From the NCBI RefSeq assembly GCF_025847235.1, contig NZ_JAOZEW010000035.1:1-36174 (forward strand): a stretch of DNA of 36,174 nucleotides, read 5' to 3'. This document shows, one piece after another, positions 16,727 through 24,791 of this stretch (positions are counted from its first letter, which is position 1; each line of letters starts with the position of its first letter). A model generated the notes under the pieces. It was not told where the DNA came from. It saw nothing but the letters and a program-made list of their open reading frames with translations, and searched no databases. Origin of the DNA: Flavobacterium shii (lineage in GTDB: Bacteria; Bacteroidota; Bacteroidia; Flavobacteriales; Flavobacteriaceae). Made by a program: the position numbers and the translations under genes.

Positions 16727-17504
16727 ATGCTTACGATAAAGAAATTGTTGCAATAATTTTGTATACATCATGTTTTTATGGTAGTTGCAGCTTTTTTAAT
16801 TGGCTTCTTTTATTTTTCTAGAAAAATTTTTTTAAGAGAAAAATTAGAAAAAAAAGATTTGAAAATTAACTATCAAAAAGAGCAGATACAAGCAGTAATT
16901 ATTACTCAAGAAGAAGAACGTAAGCGTATAGCACAAGACTTGTATGATGACATTGGCTCTAAGCTCAATATTGTTTCATTAATAGCTATTTATTAAAAAA
17001 CTCCAAATTTATTAAAAGCAGATATTAATGAAATCACTACCAATATTATAAATTTAACTAGTAAAGCACTGGATAATTCCAGAAAAATAGTGCATGGATT
17101 ATTTCCACCGGTTTTAGAAAAATTAGGGCTATATGCAGGGATAGAGGAGTTATGTTTAGAATTTGAAAGTAGCCGAACTGTTGAGGTTAATTACCAAAAT
17201 AATATTCAATTTGATGAAAAGGATAATGATAAACATCTACATGTTTTTTAGAATTTTACAAGAATTGATGAATAATTCATTGAGGCATGGAAAGGCAACG
17301 CAAATTTCGATTGACTTTGACGAACAGAATGGCGTTAAAATAGGGACATATTTGGATAATGGAATTGGATTTGACAGTGAAAATGTAGAAAATTTAAAAG
17401 GACTAGGAATGAAAAATATTGAAAGTAGAATTTCTTTTTTGGATGGTACTTTGGAGATTAATTCGGCTATAAATAAAGGTATTTTGGTCGTTTTTACTTT
17501 TTAA
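16727..17504 (+). pseudogene. Degenerate histidine kinase (HisKA_3/HATPase_c)
   Basis: Pieces of one kinase lie in successive frames. A membrane helix (FMVVAAFLIGFFYF) is followed by ITQEEERKRIAQDLYDDIG, which has Tyr where HisKA_3 kinases usually carry the phosphorylated His (LHDDIG). Then come KALDNSRKIVHGLFPPVLEKLGL, the N-box RILQELMNNSLRHGKA and the G-boxes DNGIGFD and GLGMKNIESRI. Lesions: TAA at 16754-16756 with a local frame change, TAA at 16994-16996, and a frameshift at a T6 run (17244-17249); one T fewer would restore HVFRILQEL. With several lesions and a missing phosphoacceptor His it cannot be functional as written. Confidence 0.85.
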
Positions 17505-17634
17505 GATAAAAAAGTGATTGTTTAAAATTACTTTTTTTGTATTTTCGTAGGTTAATTAGCTTATAACATGTTTTTTGGATGTTAATTTATCTAAAAATGA
17601 TATGCTTTAAATATTAATTTTCTTAAAAAATAAA

Positions 17635-18297
17635 ATGGATACTCCTGTAAAAATAGTTTTAGCTGATGATGAAATTTTATTTCGTAAAGGGATTATCTTT
17701 CTATTAGAAAGAGAGCCAAACCTGGAAGTCATCTTAGAAGTTTCAGATGGTGTTGAACTTATTTCTTTTTTAGAAAAGTCACAAGACCAACCGGACATTA
17801 TTATTATAGATTTAAAGATGCCAGTCTTAAATGGAGTAGAAGCTACCAAAATTATTCATAAAAAATTTCCTGAGGTTAAAATAATTGCTTTGACCAGTTA
17901 TGATACAAAATCATTTGTTATAAATATGATACAGGTTGGAGCAGCTTCTTATTTAAGAAAAAATACAACTCCAAAAGACCTAATCTACACAATTAATGAA
18001 GTTGCGACAAAAGGCTTTTGTTATAGCGATTATGTACTTAAAATTATCCAGGGAACAGTTTCTAATAAAAACAACAAATGTAATTTAGATGCTGGCTTTC
18101 TTTCAACACGAGAAATAGAAGTATTGAGGTTAATATGCTTGCAAAAAAGCACAGCCGAAATTGCAGAAGAACTTTTTATAAGCCCCAGAACCGTCGAAGG
18201 CCACCGTAATAATTTATTGCTAAAGACAGAATCTAGAAATACAGCCGGATTAGTTGTTTATGCGATTCAAAATGAAATTGCAGTACTTTCAAATTAA
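17635..18297 (+). CDS. NarL/LuxR-type response regulator
   Basis: A 220-residue regulator with a receiver domain (about 1-120) and a LuxR-type helix-turn-helix (about 150-215). Receiver residues are all present: Asp11/Asp12 in the acidic pocket, phosphoacceptor Asp59 (IIIIDLKMP), Thr87 and Lys109. The DNA-binding part has LSTREIEVLRLICLQKSTAEIAEEL and the recognition helix SPRTVEGHRNNLL. It is intact although the cognate kinase just upstream is degenerate, so it may answer another kinase or act without phosphorylation. Its likely targets would carry GTA-N4-TAC-like sites, as in the repeated AGGTAT motif. It converges on the small 18301 gene three bases away. Confidence 0.9.
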   Translation: MDTPVKIVLADDEILFRKGIIFLLEREPNLEVILEVSDGVELISFLEKSQDQPDIIIIDLKMPVLNGVEATKIIHKKFPEVKIIALTSYDTKSFVINMIQVGAASYLRKNTTPKDLIYTINEVATKGFCYSDYVLKIIQGTVSNKNNKCNLDAGFLSTREIEVLRLICLQKSTAEIAEELFISPRTVEGHRNNLLLKTESRNTAGLVVYAIQNEIAVLSN

Positions 18298-18300
18298 ATT

Positions 18301-18450
18301 TTAATGACTTTCGCTTGTTAAAAATTGAATAGACAATATATAATATAAAATAATAGTCATCACTAATAAACCTATTCCTATCTTTCGAAGAAAGTTTGAT
18401 GTTTTCGAGGGGATGTTTGTTTCATTGAATTTCACTGCTTGGTTTTTCAT
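18301..18450 (-). CDS. 49-residue single-helix membrane peptide
   Basis: An open frame from ATG at 18450 to TAA at 18301 encodes 49 residues: a basic, polar N-terminus (MKNQAVKFNETNIPSKTSNF) and one hydrophobic helix (about 25-45, IGIGLLVMTIILYYILSIQF). It is too short for most gene finders, but a TAAATTTG -7 element lies 28 bases upstream, which supports expression. The function is unknown. Confidence 0.55.
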   Translation of the reverse strand: MKNQAVKFNETNIPSKTSNFLRKIGIGLLVMTIILYYILSIQFLTSESH

Positions 18451-18477
18451 AATTAGTGGTTTGTTATTATAGATTGA

Positions 18478-18485
18478 CAAATTTA
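18478..18485 (-). promoter_or_regulatory. -7 promoter element for the 49-residue peptide gene
   Basis: TAAATTTG on the minus strand fits TAnnTTTG and lies 28 bases upstream of the ATG at 18450. No -33 TTTG is visible. Confidence 0.45.
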
Positions 18486-18508
18486 ATCAGAGTTATACTC
18501 CTGTTTAT

Positions 18509-18577
18509 AGGTATTTTTACGTGTTTTTTTACTTATAGAAAATAATTAATTATAACTTGCTAATAGTATTAACTTTG
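18509..18577 (+). promoter_or_regulatory. AGGTAT-W3-TACGT motif and -7 element for the 18657 gene
   Basis: AGGTATTTTTACGT (18509-18522) is the second copy of the motif. TAACTTTG (18570-18577) fits TAnnTTTG and would give an mRNA leader of about 75 bases. The motif lies about 58 bases upstream of the -7 element, centre to centre, a position suited to an activator. Confidence 0.45.
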
Positions 18578-18656
18578 CTGAGGTACATATTACTTGAAAC
18601 TAGTATTTTTGCTAAAAGTTATCCATATTAAACACCTTATACATATTTGATTAAAA

Positions 18657-19928
18657 ATGAATTTTAAATTGAAATACTATATAGTATACATATTCTTCTT
18701 GTTATTATCTTTTAATGCAAAAGGTTCATTCATTTTGCTTCCTATGGATGAGACAACACAGCAAAATCATCTAAAAGCTTACGGGATAACATATTGGTGT
18801 TTAAGTAAGAATTATAAAGCCAGTTGGTTACTTAATTATCGTGGTGGATCTTTTTTATTGCCAGATGCCGATGAAATTCGAAAAGAATGTAAAATTCGCG
18901 GCGTTAGTTTCGAAGTTTTATCAGATAGTGAAGAGAATTCTATTTTGGACGAGATTTCAAGTCCATCCCAAAATATGGAAACTGTAATTCTTGAAAAGGC
19001 TCCTAAAATTGCTGTTTATACACCCAAAGGAAAACAGCCTTGGGATGATGCAGTTACTTTAGTTTTAACGTATGCCGAAATACCATTTACTCCAATTTAT
19101 GATGAAGAAGTATTAAATGATCAATTATTGTTATACGATTGGTTGCATTTGCATCATGAAGATTTCACAGGACAATATGGTAAATTTTATGCAGCTTATA
19201 AAAATACACCTTGGTATATTGAACAAAAGAAAAATGCAGAGATCCTAGCAACTAAATTAGGTTATGATAAAGTCTCTAAAGAAAAAGGAGCAGTTGCCAA
19301 AAAAATTAGAGATTTTGTAATTGGCGGTGGATTTATGTTTGCGATGTGCTCAGCAACAGATAGTTTTGATATTGCTTTAGCAGCAGATGGAGTAGATATT
19401 TGTGAAGCAATGTTTGATGGAGATGCAAGTGACCCAAATTATCAATCGAAGCTAAATTATGCTAATTCATTCGCATTTAAAGATTTTACTTTAGAGAGGA
19501 AACCCGAAATTTATGAGTTCTCAGATATTGATATGACTACAAAAAGGCGAATTCCTATGGAAAAGGATTACTTTACTTTGATGGAGTTCTCAGCAAAATG
19601 GGACCCAATACCAAGTATGTTATGCCAAAATCATACACAACTAGTGAAAGGTTTTATGGGACAAACGACAGCCTTTGATCCATTATTTGTGAAATCGAGT
19701 GCTTTAGTTATGGGCACTTGTGAGCTTAATGGTGAAGTACGTTATATTCATGGCGAAAAAGGAAAGGGAATGTTTACCTTTTTTGGAGGACATGATCCCG
19801 AAGATTTTCAGCATAAAGTTGGTGATCCTCCTACCGTTTTGGATTTACATCCCAATTCACCGGGTTATCGCTTAATTCTTAACAACGTTTTATTTCCAGC
19901 AGCCAAAAAGAAAAAACTTAAAACATAA
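18657..19928 (+). CDS. Exported amidotransferase-like protein (often labelled asparagine synthetase B)
   Basis: A 423-residue protein with a signal peptide (about 1-23, YIFFLLLSFNAKG). The middle part, KIAVYTPKGKQPWDDAVTLVL, then IYDEEVL and VIGGGFMFAMCSATD, follows the plan of a class I glutamine amidotransferase-like or ThuA-like fold, with Cys231 at the nucleophile-elbow position. From memory, close relatives in Flavobacteria are often named asparagine synthetase B, but no AsnB ATP-pyrophosphatase domain is present and a periplasmic location argues against that role. The true substrate is unknown. Its stop codon directly abuts that of the converging hydrolase gene. Confidence 0.7.
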   Translation: MNFKLKYYIVYIFFLLLSFNAKGSFILLPMDETTQQNHLKAYGITYWCLSKNYKASWLLNYRGGSFLLPDADEIRKECKIRGVSFEVLSDSEENSILDEISSPSQNMETVILEKAPKIAVYTPKGKQPWDDAVTLVLTYAEIPFTPIYDEEVLNDQLLLYDWLHLHHEDFTGQYGKFYAAYKNTPWYIEQKKNAEILATKLGYDKVSKEKGAVAKKIRDFVIGGGFMFAMCSATDSFDIALAADGVDICEAMFDGDASDPNYQSKLNYANSFAFKDFTLERKPEIYEFSDIDMTTKRRIPMEKDYFTLMEFSAKWDPIPSMLCQNHTQLVKGFMGQTTAFDPLFVKSSALVMGTCELNGEVRYIHGEKGKGMFTFFGGHDPEDFQHKVGDPPTVLDLHPNSPGYRLILNNVLFPAAKKKKLKT

Positions 19929-20732
19929 TTAATTTATTGAAAATTCCATCCATATCGGAATATGATCGGATACCTTTCTAGCTTCTTTCAAAGAATTGAA
20001 CTCTTTATAAAAATGAAGTATTCCTTTGTTTTTTATTTTAATTTTTGAACTTGGATAAAACATATTATCAAATTCAGATGCCAGACATTGTTCATTGATG
20101 CATTTTTGTTTCAATGAAGTTTTTTGATTTTCCAGAATTGATTGATATCCCATTTTTTTCAACGGATTGAAAACAGTATGGGATTGTGGACAATTAAAGT
20201 CACCTACAAAAATCAAGTTTAGATTAGGGTATTGTTGAGGTAAAAACTTAAAATATTTAATTTCTGTTTCAGGTTGTTTCTTTTTTGTTATCGCATGAAA
20301 GCTTACTATTGTAAAATTTTTATCACCAATTCCAAAAGTTGCATAATATGGTTCACGTTCTATCTGTTGTTCATATTGCTTTTCGAGCCAAGGTTTTTCT
20401 TTCAGTTTTACTTTATTGGTTTTCCAAATGAAAGCATAACGTTCCTTTTTGTGGGCACTACTGCTTGTTGGCTTGCTAATAGAATAATCCCATTTAGTAC
20501 CCTTCCGGTTGAGTTCATCTACTAATCGAGCCACAGCTTGAGAACCTCCATAACCAGCAACAACTTCTTGAATTGCAATGATATCGTGATTCTTGATTGT
20601 ATTGGCAATAAAACTAATTTCTTGGTCAGATTTTGATTTACCAAAGTTTTGGATGTTCCAGGAAATAATTTTGGTTTGAGAGAATAGGAATGTAGAGAAT
20701 AGAACAAATAGGACAGTAAATGGGATTTTCAT
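19929..20732 (-). CDS. Exported endonuclease/exonuclease/phosphatase-family hydrolase
   Basis: A 267-residue DNase I-fold enzyme with a signal peptide (about 1-18, VLFVLFSTFLFSQ). The family motifs are in order: SWNIQNFG (about 24-31), AIQEV (about 54-58), GDFNCPQSH (about 176-184) and SDHIPIWMEF at the C-terminus, which supply the metal-binding Asp/Asn/Glu and catalytic His. It could cut nucleic acid or a phosphoester outside the cytoplasm; the substrate is unclear. Its own -7 element lies just upstream. It converges on the preceding gene with no space between the two stop codons. Confidence 0.88.
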   Translation of the reverse strand: MKIPFTVLFVLFSTFLFSQTKIISWNIQNFGKSKSDQEISFIANTIKNHDIIAIQEVVAGYGGSQAVARLVDELNRKGTKWDYSISKPTSSSAHKKERYAFIWKTNKVKLKEKPWLEKQYEQQIEREPYYATFGIGDKNFTIVSFHAITKKKQPETEIKYFKFLPQQYPNLNLIFVGDFNCPQSHTVFNPLKKMGYQSILENQKTSLKQKCINEQCLASEFDNMFYPSSKIKIKNKGILHFYKEFNSLKEARKVSDHIPIWMEFSIN

Positions 20733-20749
20733 TCGTAAGGATTAATTTT

Positions 20750-20757
20750 CAAATATA
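20750..20757 (-). promoter_or_regulatory. -7 promoter element for the EEP-family hydrolase
   Basis: TATATTTG on the minus strand fits TAnnTTTG and lies 18 bases upstream of the ATG at 20732. Confidence 0.5.
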
Positions 20758-20776
20758 GAGATTATCCTAGAGTTAT

Positions 20777-20872
20777 CTAGTCTTCCCAACCACAAAGTAT
20801 TAGGTCATATCCCTGTGCTTCACATTTTATAACCCAATAGGTACTATTGAGTGGATAAAAAATAATGTTTTT
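20777..20872 (-). pseudogene. Short protein-coding remnant
   Basis: On the minus strand a frame without a start codon encodes a protein-like ending, NSTYWVIKCEAQGYDLILCG followed by WED and TAG at 20777-20779. A stop lies about 30 codons upstream in this frame. The composition (Trp, Cys, acidic end) looks like a real C-terminus rather than chance AT-rich sequence, so this may be what is left of a lost gene. Low certainty. Confidence 0.3.
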
Positions 20873-20984
20873 AATTTAGAAACTATAGATTTTTATTTTA
20901 TTCTAATTTATTTGAAAAGGGAAAATTGATTTTAAAATACATTAATATTCTTGTGATGTGTGTTTATACTTAAAATCAACGCCT

Positions 20985-21881
20985 CTATTTTTTTAATATA
21001 AAATCCTTAATTATTTTTTCCATGTTCGAGGGGAGATCAGCAGTTTTAATTTCAAAATGTTTTATTTTCATTTCTGTAAACCATTTACTCCAATATGCTT
21101 TGATTACTTTCTCTTCATAAGGATTGTTTTTAATCGGATTTATTCCTAAGACTAAAACTTCGAGATTGGATAGATCATCACCAGCTTTTATAAAACCGAA
21201 TTTTTGATCTTGGAGTTTATTTTGCCAGTCTTTAGTGTTTAGATTATTTTTACGTATGAATTCAGGAGTGATATATGTAGTTAAGTTTCCTTCTTTTATT
21301 GTTGTTCCATCATAAAACATATAACCGTCAGTTAATAATATAAGTATATTTCTATATCCATTTTCAATGCATTGATCTTTAACTTTGTTGTCAAAAAAAC
21401 TCCATATATCTGAGCCTATATAATTGTTGTCTTTTATTGCGGACTCATATATTTTTAATGTTTGAGTAGCATAATTTAGACTTATTGAGTTTAGAAAATC
21501 TTTTGACGCATTATTTTTATCAATAGTTATTCTTAAGTTTTTAGAAATGGAATTAATTTCAGCATTTAAAGGCTCAGGGTTAAAAAATAATTGCATTTTG
21601 TCATCAATCTGTCTTATTTTTTTTGATTTCAAATGTTTAGTAAAAGCTTCCGAAATTGATTTTATATATCCCAAATCTCTTTGATAATATTCCATAGTTG
21701 GATTTGGATTTTTTTTAAGACTAATTCTGTCCGATAAATCAAGTAGGATGCTAATATTATAATTTTCTGCCACAGGATTTTTAGTTGAAACCTCTTTTTC
21801 TTCCTTCTCAGAATCTCGTTTACATGAAAGAAATAAAACTAATAATAAAGGGATTACAATAATCGAAGATATTTTTTTCAT
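20985..21881 (-). CDS. vWA-like lipoprotein, last gene of the TerB/vWA operon
   Basis: A 298-residue lipoprotein with lipobox LFLSC (Cys20). The mature part starts with an acidic linker, then NISILLDLSDRISL (Asp48, Ser50) and, further on, NILILLTDGYMFYDG. These are the first strand/MIDAS region and the central strand of a von Willebrand A fold. The MIDAS is partly degenerate (DLSDR instead of DxSxS). It is probably membrane-anchored and mediates protein contacts. It ends the operon that begins at 24362, seven bases after the coiled-coil membrane protein. Confidence 0.75.
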   Translation of the reverse strand: MKKISSIIVIPLLLVLFLSCKRDSEKEEKEVSTKNPVAENYNISILLDLSDRISLKKNPNPTMEYYQRDLGYIKSISEAFTKHLKSKKIRQIDDKMQLFFNPEPLNAEINSISKNLRITIDKNNASKDFLNSISLNYATQTLKIYESAIKDNNYIGSDIWSFFDNKVKDQCIENGYRNILILLTDGYMFYDGTTIKEGNLTTYITPEFIRKNNLNTKDWQNKLQDQKFGFIKAGDDLSNLEVLVLGINPIKNNPYEEKVIKAYWSKWFTEMKIKHFEIKTADLPSNMEKIIKDFILKK

Positions 21882-21888
21882 GATGTTA

Positions 21889-23157
21889 TTAGTTTTTAGA
21901 ATATACCAAATGTTGAAAATCAGGATCAGTTAAGTTCAGTTTACTTAGATATTCCACTGAATAAAGTTCGCAGCTTTCCAATAACTCTGTTTTTTCTTTA
22001 TGAGGTAAAGCGATTTCTGTATTAATGGCTTGAAACCATCCCTCTTTATATTGATGATGATAGTGCAGATATTCTTTTACAGGAAAAACAAAGCCATCTA
22101 TTTTTGACTGAAGTTCGGATATTTTTCCAGTAATAGTAACTATCTGCTGTTTGAAATCATTGACTTTGTTAATGTAGTCTACTTTTAATTTTTCTAAATC
22201 AATAAGTTTTTCTTTTTTGCCTCTTATAAAAGCTCTTATTTTATCGATGTTTTCGAATTCTTTCATTACAAAATCAAAAACTAGCCCCCAAATAATATAA
22301 ACTACAAACCCTGCAAATATGATCATCCAAAATTCAGCTTCACCCAATGCAATGTTTAAATTATAAGGTGAAGAGTCTGTCGTTTTATTAAACTCATATA
22401 TTTTTTTCTCGATTTGGTAAGCCAATAAGGCATCAAACAAAAAGGTAGTAATAAATAAGGCAATCATTCTGAAAATGTTTTTTATGCCTTTTCCCTTTTG
22501 AACCATATGAATTACATAACCTAAACCCATAAAAACAAATGGAATTGTAATAACTAAAACGCCTTCTAACCAACTCGCTTTAAAAGAGTTTGTCAATGCA
22601 TTTGCATCAAAAATTGCAGCTGTTAAGCTATCATTTGTAAATTCTTTAAAAAAAGCGGAATAAGATGCGGATATGTAGAATACTAATACATAAAGTGTTA
22701 TGGGTAAAAGTAAAAATAAACCAATATAAAATTGAGCTTTTAATCCCTTGCCATCTTCAATCCCATATTTATCGGGATTGCGTTTTACTTCGATTATTTC
22801 GTTCTTTATAAGATCAATGTTATCATTAATATCCTGTTCTTTTTTCTCGTAAATACCTATCGCCGTTTCACATTTTTTGAGTTCGGTCCTGTTCTTTTCC
22901 TGCTCTTCTTTATATGGTTGTTTTAATCGATCTTGTTCAAGTTTTTGTTTTCTACATTGATCTTCAAAACTCATATATAAATTCTGAAGACATGCTTGTA
23001 AAACAATAGGCTTTCCAGTTGCTTTAATTGATGCAGCGAAGCCACTCTGATAATATGTTATTCTTATTTGTTCTCTGTCATTTTCATTTTCCTCATGTGT
23101 ATCTACAGGAATATCTTCTGTTTTTTTTAAACTAAATAATTGTGCAAGTGGTTTCAT
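21889..23157 (-). CDS. Coiled-coil membrane protein of the TerB/vWA operon
   Basis: A 422-residue protein with no recognised family. Residues about 68-135 are charged and helical (DRLKQPYKEEQEKNRTELKK), probably a coiled coil. Four hydrophobic stretches follow (about 140-168, 197-217, 230-248 and 273-298), then a second charged helix region (about 302-365) and a mixed C-terminal domain. Both charged regions should lie on the same side of the membrane. It sits between the TerB-like gene (three bases upstream) and the vWA-like lipoprotein and could be the membrane core of a complex formed with them. Confidence 0.75.
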   Translation of the reverse strand: MKPLAQLFSLKKTEDIPVDTHEENENDREQIRITYYQSGFAASIKATGKPIVLQACLQNLYMSFEDQCRKQKLEQDRLKQPYKEEQEKNRTELKKCETAIGIYEKKEQDINDNIDLIKNEIIEVKRNPDKYGIEDGKGLKAQFYIGLFLLLPITLYVLVFYISASYSAFFKEFTNDSLTAAIFDANALTNSFKASWLEGVLVITIPFVFMGLGYVIHMVQKGKGIKNIFRMIALFITTFLFDALLAYQIEKKIYEFNKTTDSSPYNLNIALGEAEFWMIIFAGFVVYIIWGLVFDFVMKEFENIDKIRAFIRGKKEKLIDLEKLKVDYINKVNDFKQQIVTITGKISELQSKIDGFVFPVKEYLHYHHQYKEGWFQAINTEIALPHKEKTELLESCELYSVEYLSKLNLTDPDFQHLVYSKN

Positions 23158-23160
23158 AAT

Positions 23161-23556
23161 TTAGGAATTTAATTGACTAATAATTTCTTCTTTTGGAATG
23201 TTTTTTTGTACACATTCGATGAGATAGTTTGAGAGTTCATTAATGTTTTCATCCAAAAAATTAAATTTCCTACAATATTTTTTAAGCATATTTAATTCAT
23301 CATCTGTAATTTTTCCATCAGCCCAAATGATTCGTGTAAAATCATATAAATATTCTATTCGCGTACTGACTTCTTGAGGAGCAATCAACTCAAGATTAAT
23401 CGGATTTAGGAAAATCTTATCAAGTTCCTCTTTAGGGATCCCTCTTTCATCAGCTAAATGATATAACATTTGAAGTTCTAATACATCAAATTGATCATCT
23501 GATAATGCCATTTGATATAATCTTAGGAAATGACTTTTTAATTCTAGTGTTATCAT
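23161..23556 (-). CDS. TerB-like protein
   Basis: A 131-residue all-helical protein that matches the TerB (tellurite-resistance B) pattern: FLRLYQMALSDDQFDVLE near the start and FTRIIWADGKITDDELNML in the second half. The acidic D-x2-(F/I)-x2-xE repeats bind metal in TerB proteins. TerB domains are known from stress-response systems associated with membranes and often occur beside vWA proteins, as here. It is three bases from each neighbour in a compact operon. Confidence 0.75.
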   Translation of the reverse strand: MITLELKSHFLRLYQMALSDDQFDVLELQMLYHLADERGIPKEELDKIFLNPINLELIAPQEVSTRIEYLYDFTRIIWADGKITDDELNMLKKYCRKFNFLDENINELSNYLIECVQKNIPKEEIISQLNS

Positions 23557-23559
23557 TGT

Positions 23560-23892
23560 TTAAATGTTTTTTTTAGGTAAATTTTCGCGAGCAATTCCAT
23601 CACCATCAGCATCTAAATTTTTATAACATTTTTTGTTACTATTATATGTAGATTGAGCTTGTGCTTGTGTTGAAAAATCACCACAAGTTTTGGTTGGGCA
23701 ATCTGTAGCATTTTTATTGTCTGGTTTGTCAGATGTTTCAGAGCAAGAAACAGCAAATCCCAATAGAGTCACTGCTAGTAATAGTACTGAGCATCCATTA
23801 TTTTTATTTGAAAAAGATTTAGATCTTGTATTTGCGAAATGTCCCTGAACATATGTTCCGTTTTTTTTATAATATCCTTTTCTATATCCCAT
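23560..23892 (-). CDS. Excalibur-like domain protein with membrane anchor
   Basis: A 110-residue protein. The N-terminus MGYRKGYYKKNGTYVQGHF is a basic YxKxxGTYVxGH motif seen in many small bacterial proteins. A hydrophobic helix follows at about 33-50, ending in SC (Cys50), either a membrane anchor or a late lipobox. The C-terminal part, CGDFSTQAQAQSTY to NLDADGDGIARENLP, is an Excalibur-type calcium-binding motif with the D-x-D-G-D-G loop. The usual final cysteine (ACE) is replaced by Arg. It is separated by two or three bases from its neighbours. Confidence 0.78.
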   Translation of the reverse strand: MGYRKGYYKKNGTYVQGHFANTRSKSFSNKNNGCSVLLLAVTLLGFAVSCSETSDKPDNKNATDCPTKTCGDFSTQAQAQSTYNSNKKCYKNLDADGDGIARENLPKKNI

Positions 23893-23894
23893 GA

Positions 23895-24149
23895 TTATTG
23901 ATGTTTTATGATGTAAATTAAAGCTGTTGCTGCTGCTCCTGTAAAAGCAAAGAATAAAACGTAGCCACTATTTTTTGCTTTACTAAAATTATTTTGATAG
24001 TTAATTCCTGATATTCCAGTTCTAATTGATAGTCTTTTTGGACTGATAGTTCCTTTGCTGGTTCTTAAACTTGGATAAATTCCGGATTTACTTAGATTTA
24101 ATCCAAGTCCTCCCGCGAGTTTAATTCTTTTTTGAAATCGAAATCCCAT
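23895..24149 (-). CDS. DUF4236 protein with C-terminal membrane helix
   Basis: An 84-residue protein. MGFRFQKRIKLAGGLGLNLS, then KSGIYPSLRTSKG, matches the start of DUF4236 domains (MGFRFRKSxKLxPGxRLNLSKSG), a small beta-rich domain of unknown function. A hydrophobic helix (about 62-80, GYVLFFAFTGAAATALIYII) closes the protein. It lies in the tight operon, six bases after the Cys/His-rich gene. Confidence 0.82.
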   Translation of the reverse strand: MGFRFQKRIKLAGGLGLNLSKSGIYPSLRTSKGTISPKRLSIRTGISGINYQNNFSKAKNSGYVLFFAFTGAAATALIYIIKHQ

Positions 24150-24155
24150 GATAGA

Positions 24156-24362
24156 TTAGCTTGAGTGGCAATCGTTGCAACAAGTTTTACATCCATCCGA
24201 CTTAGAATAAATTTTCTTTGCTTCAGTAACTGCAAATTTGCAGTTTGAAAACTCTCCTAAATATTTTTTACTTATAATGTTTTTAAAATATAAACAGTCT
24301 TCTGTATGAATTTCATGATCCCCATTTGGTTGTGCGGTGTTATTTACATAGTATTTTTTCAT
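24156..24362 (-). CDS. Small Cys/His-rich conserved protein
   Basis: A 68-residue protein of a widespread small family recognisable by MKKYYVNNTAQPNGDHEIHT, then EDC, LGEFSNCKFAVTEAK and the C-terminal GCKTCCNDCHSS. Cysteines at 23, 41, 58, 61, 62 and 65 with His66 could bind zinc. The function is unknown. It is the first gene of the operon that runs to 20985. No promoter of its own was found in the 104 bases upstream, so read-through from the 24624 gene is likely. Confidence 0.78.
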   Translation of the reverse strand: MKKYYVNNTAQPNGDHEIHTEDCLYFKNIISKKYLGEFSNCKFAVTEAKKIYSKSDGCKTCCNDCHSS

Positions 24363-24465
24363 AATTTTTGGTTTTAATTGTCTGTCTTGTGATTTCTATA
24401 TAAATGTTTAGTAGTCGTTTCCTTTGTCCCCATTGAGGCTGTAAATGAAACAACTTTGTATTCCA

Positions 24466-24624
24466 TTATTTTCTTTTTTTGTAATGATTGTTAGTACTCG
24501 AGTTTTTATATTTTCCTCCTTTGTGAGAACTTCCTTTTCCATTTTTGTAATGGCCACTTTGTGCATCAATGTTATTACTTAGAATAAAAAAGAAAAGAGT
24601 AAATAAAATGGTTAGTTTTTTCAT
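24466..24624 (-). CDS. 52-residue secreted basic peptide
   Basis: ATG at 24624 to TAA at 24466. A signal peptide (about 1-22, LTILFTLFFFILSNNIDAQ) is followed by SGHYKNGKGSSHKGGKYKNS and NHYKKRK. The GSSHKGGxYxN-ST-N-HYxKR pattern is a recognisable small exported family in Bacteroidota. Its promoter carries the TTACGG near-palindrome and a TAAGTTTG -7 element 28 bases upstream. The 20985-24362 operon starts 104 bases after its stop with no promoter seen between, so this may be the true first gene of that unit. Confidence 0.72.
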   Translation of the reverse strand: MKKLTILFTLFFFILSNNIDAQSGHYKNGKGSSHKGGKYKNSSTNNHYKKRK

Positions 24625-24651
24625 GTTTTTTGTTTTAAATTATTTATATGT

Positions 24652-24695
24652 CAAACTTAAGCCCATTGTAAAACAGTTTATTACGGTTTTCCGCA
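24652..24695 (-). promoter_or_regulatory. Operator-promoter module 1 (TTACGG box plus -7)
   Basis: The -7 element TAAGTTTG (24652-24659, minus strand) has no -33 TTTG. In its place, upstream, lies TTACGGTTTTCCGCA (24681-24695). The distance from the centre of the box to the centre of the -7 is 33 bases, the same as in modules 2 and 3. This suits an activator bound near -40. Confidence 0.65.
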
Positions 24696-24791
24696 TTCAG
24701 TAAAATAATAAATAAAAAAAATAAAGAGATCAGTTTTTATAGAAGTAGAGCTATAATAAGAAGAGGATTAGAAAAAGCATTTTAAATAGAT

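Noticed and set aside
24363..24465. A separate promoter for the 24362 operon
   Set aside because: No TAnnTTTG element is present on the minus strand in this spacer, so read-through from the 24624 gene is more likely.
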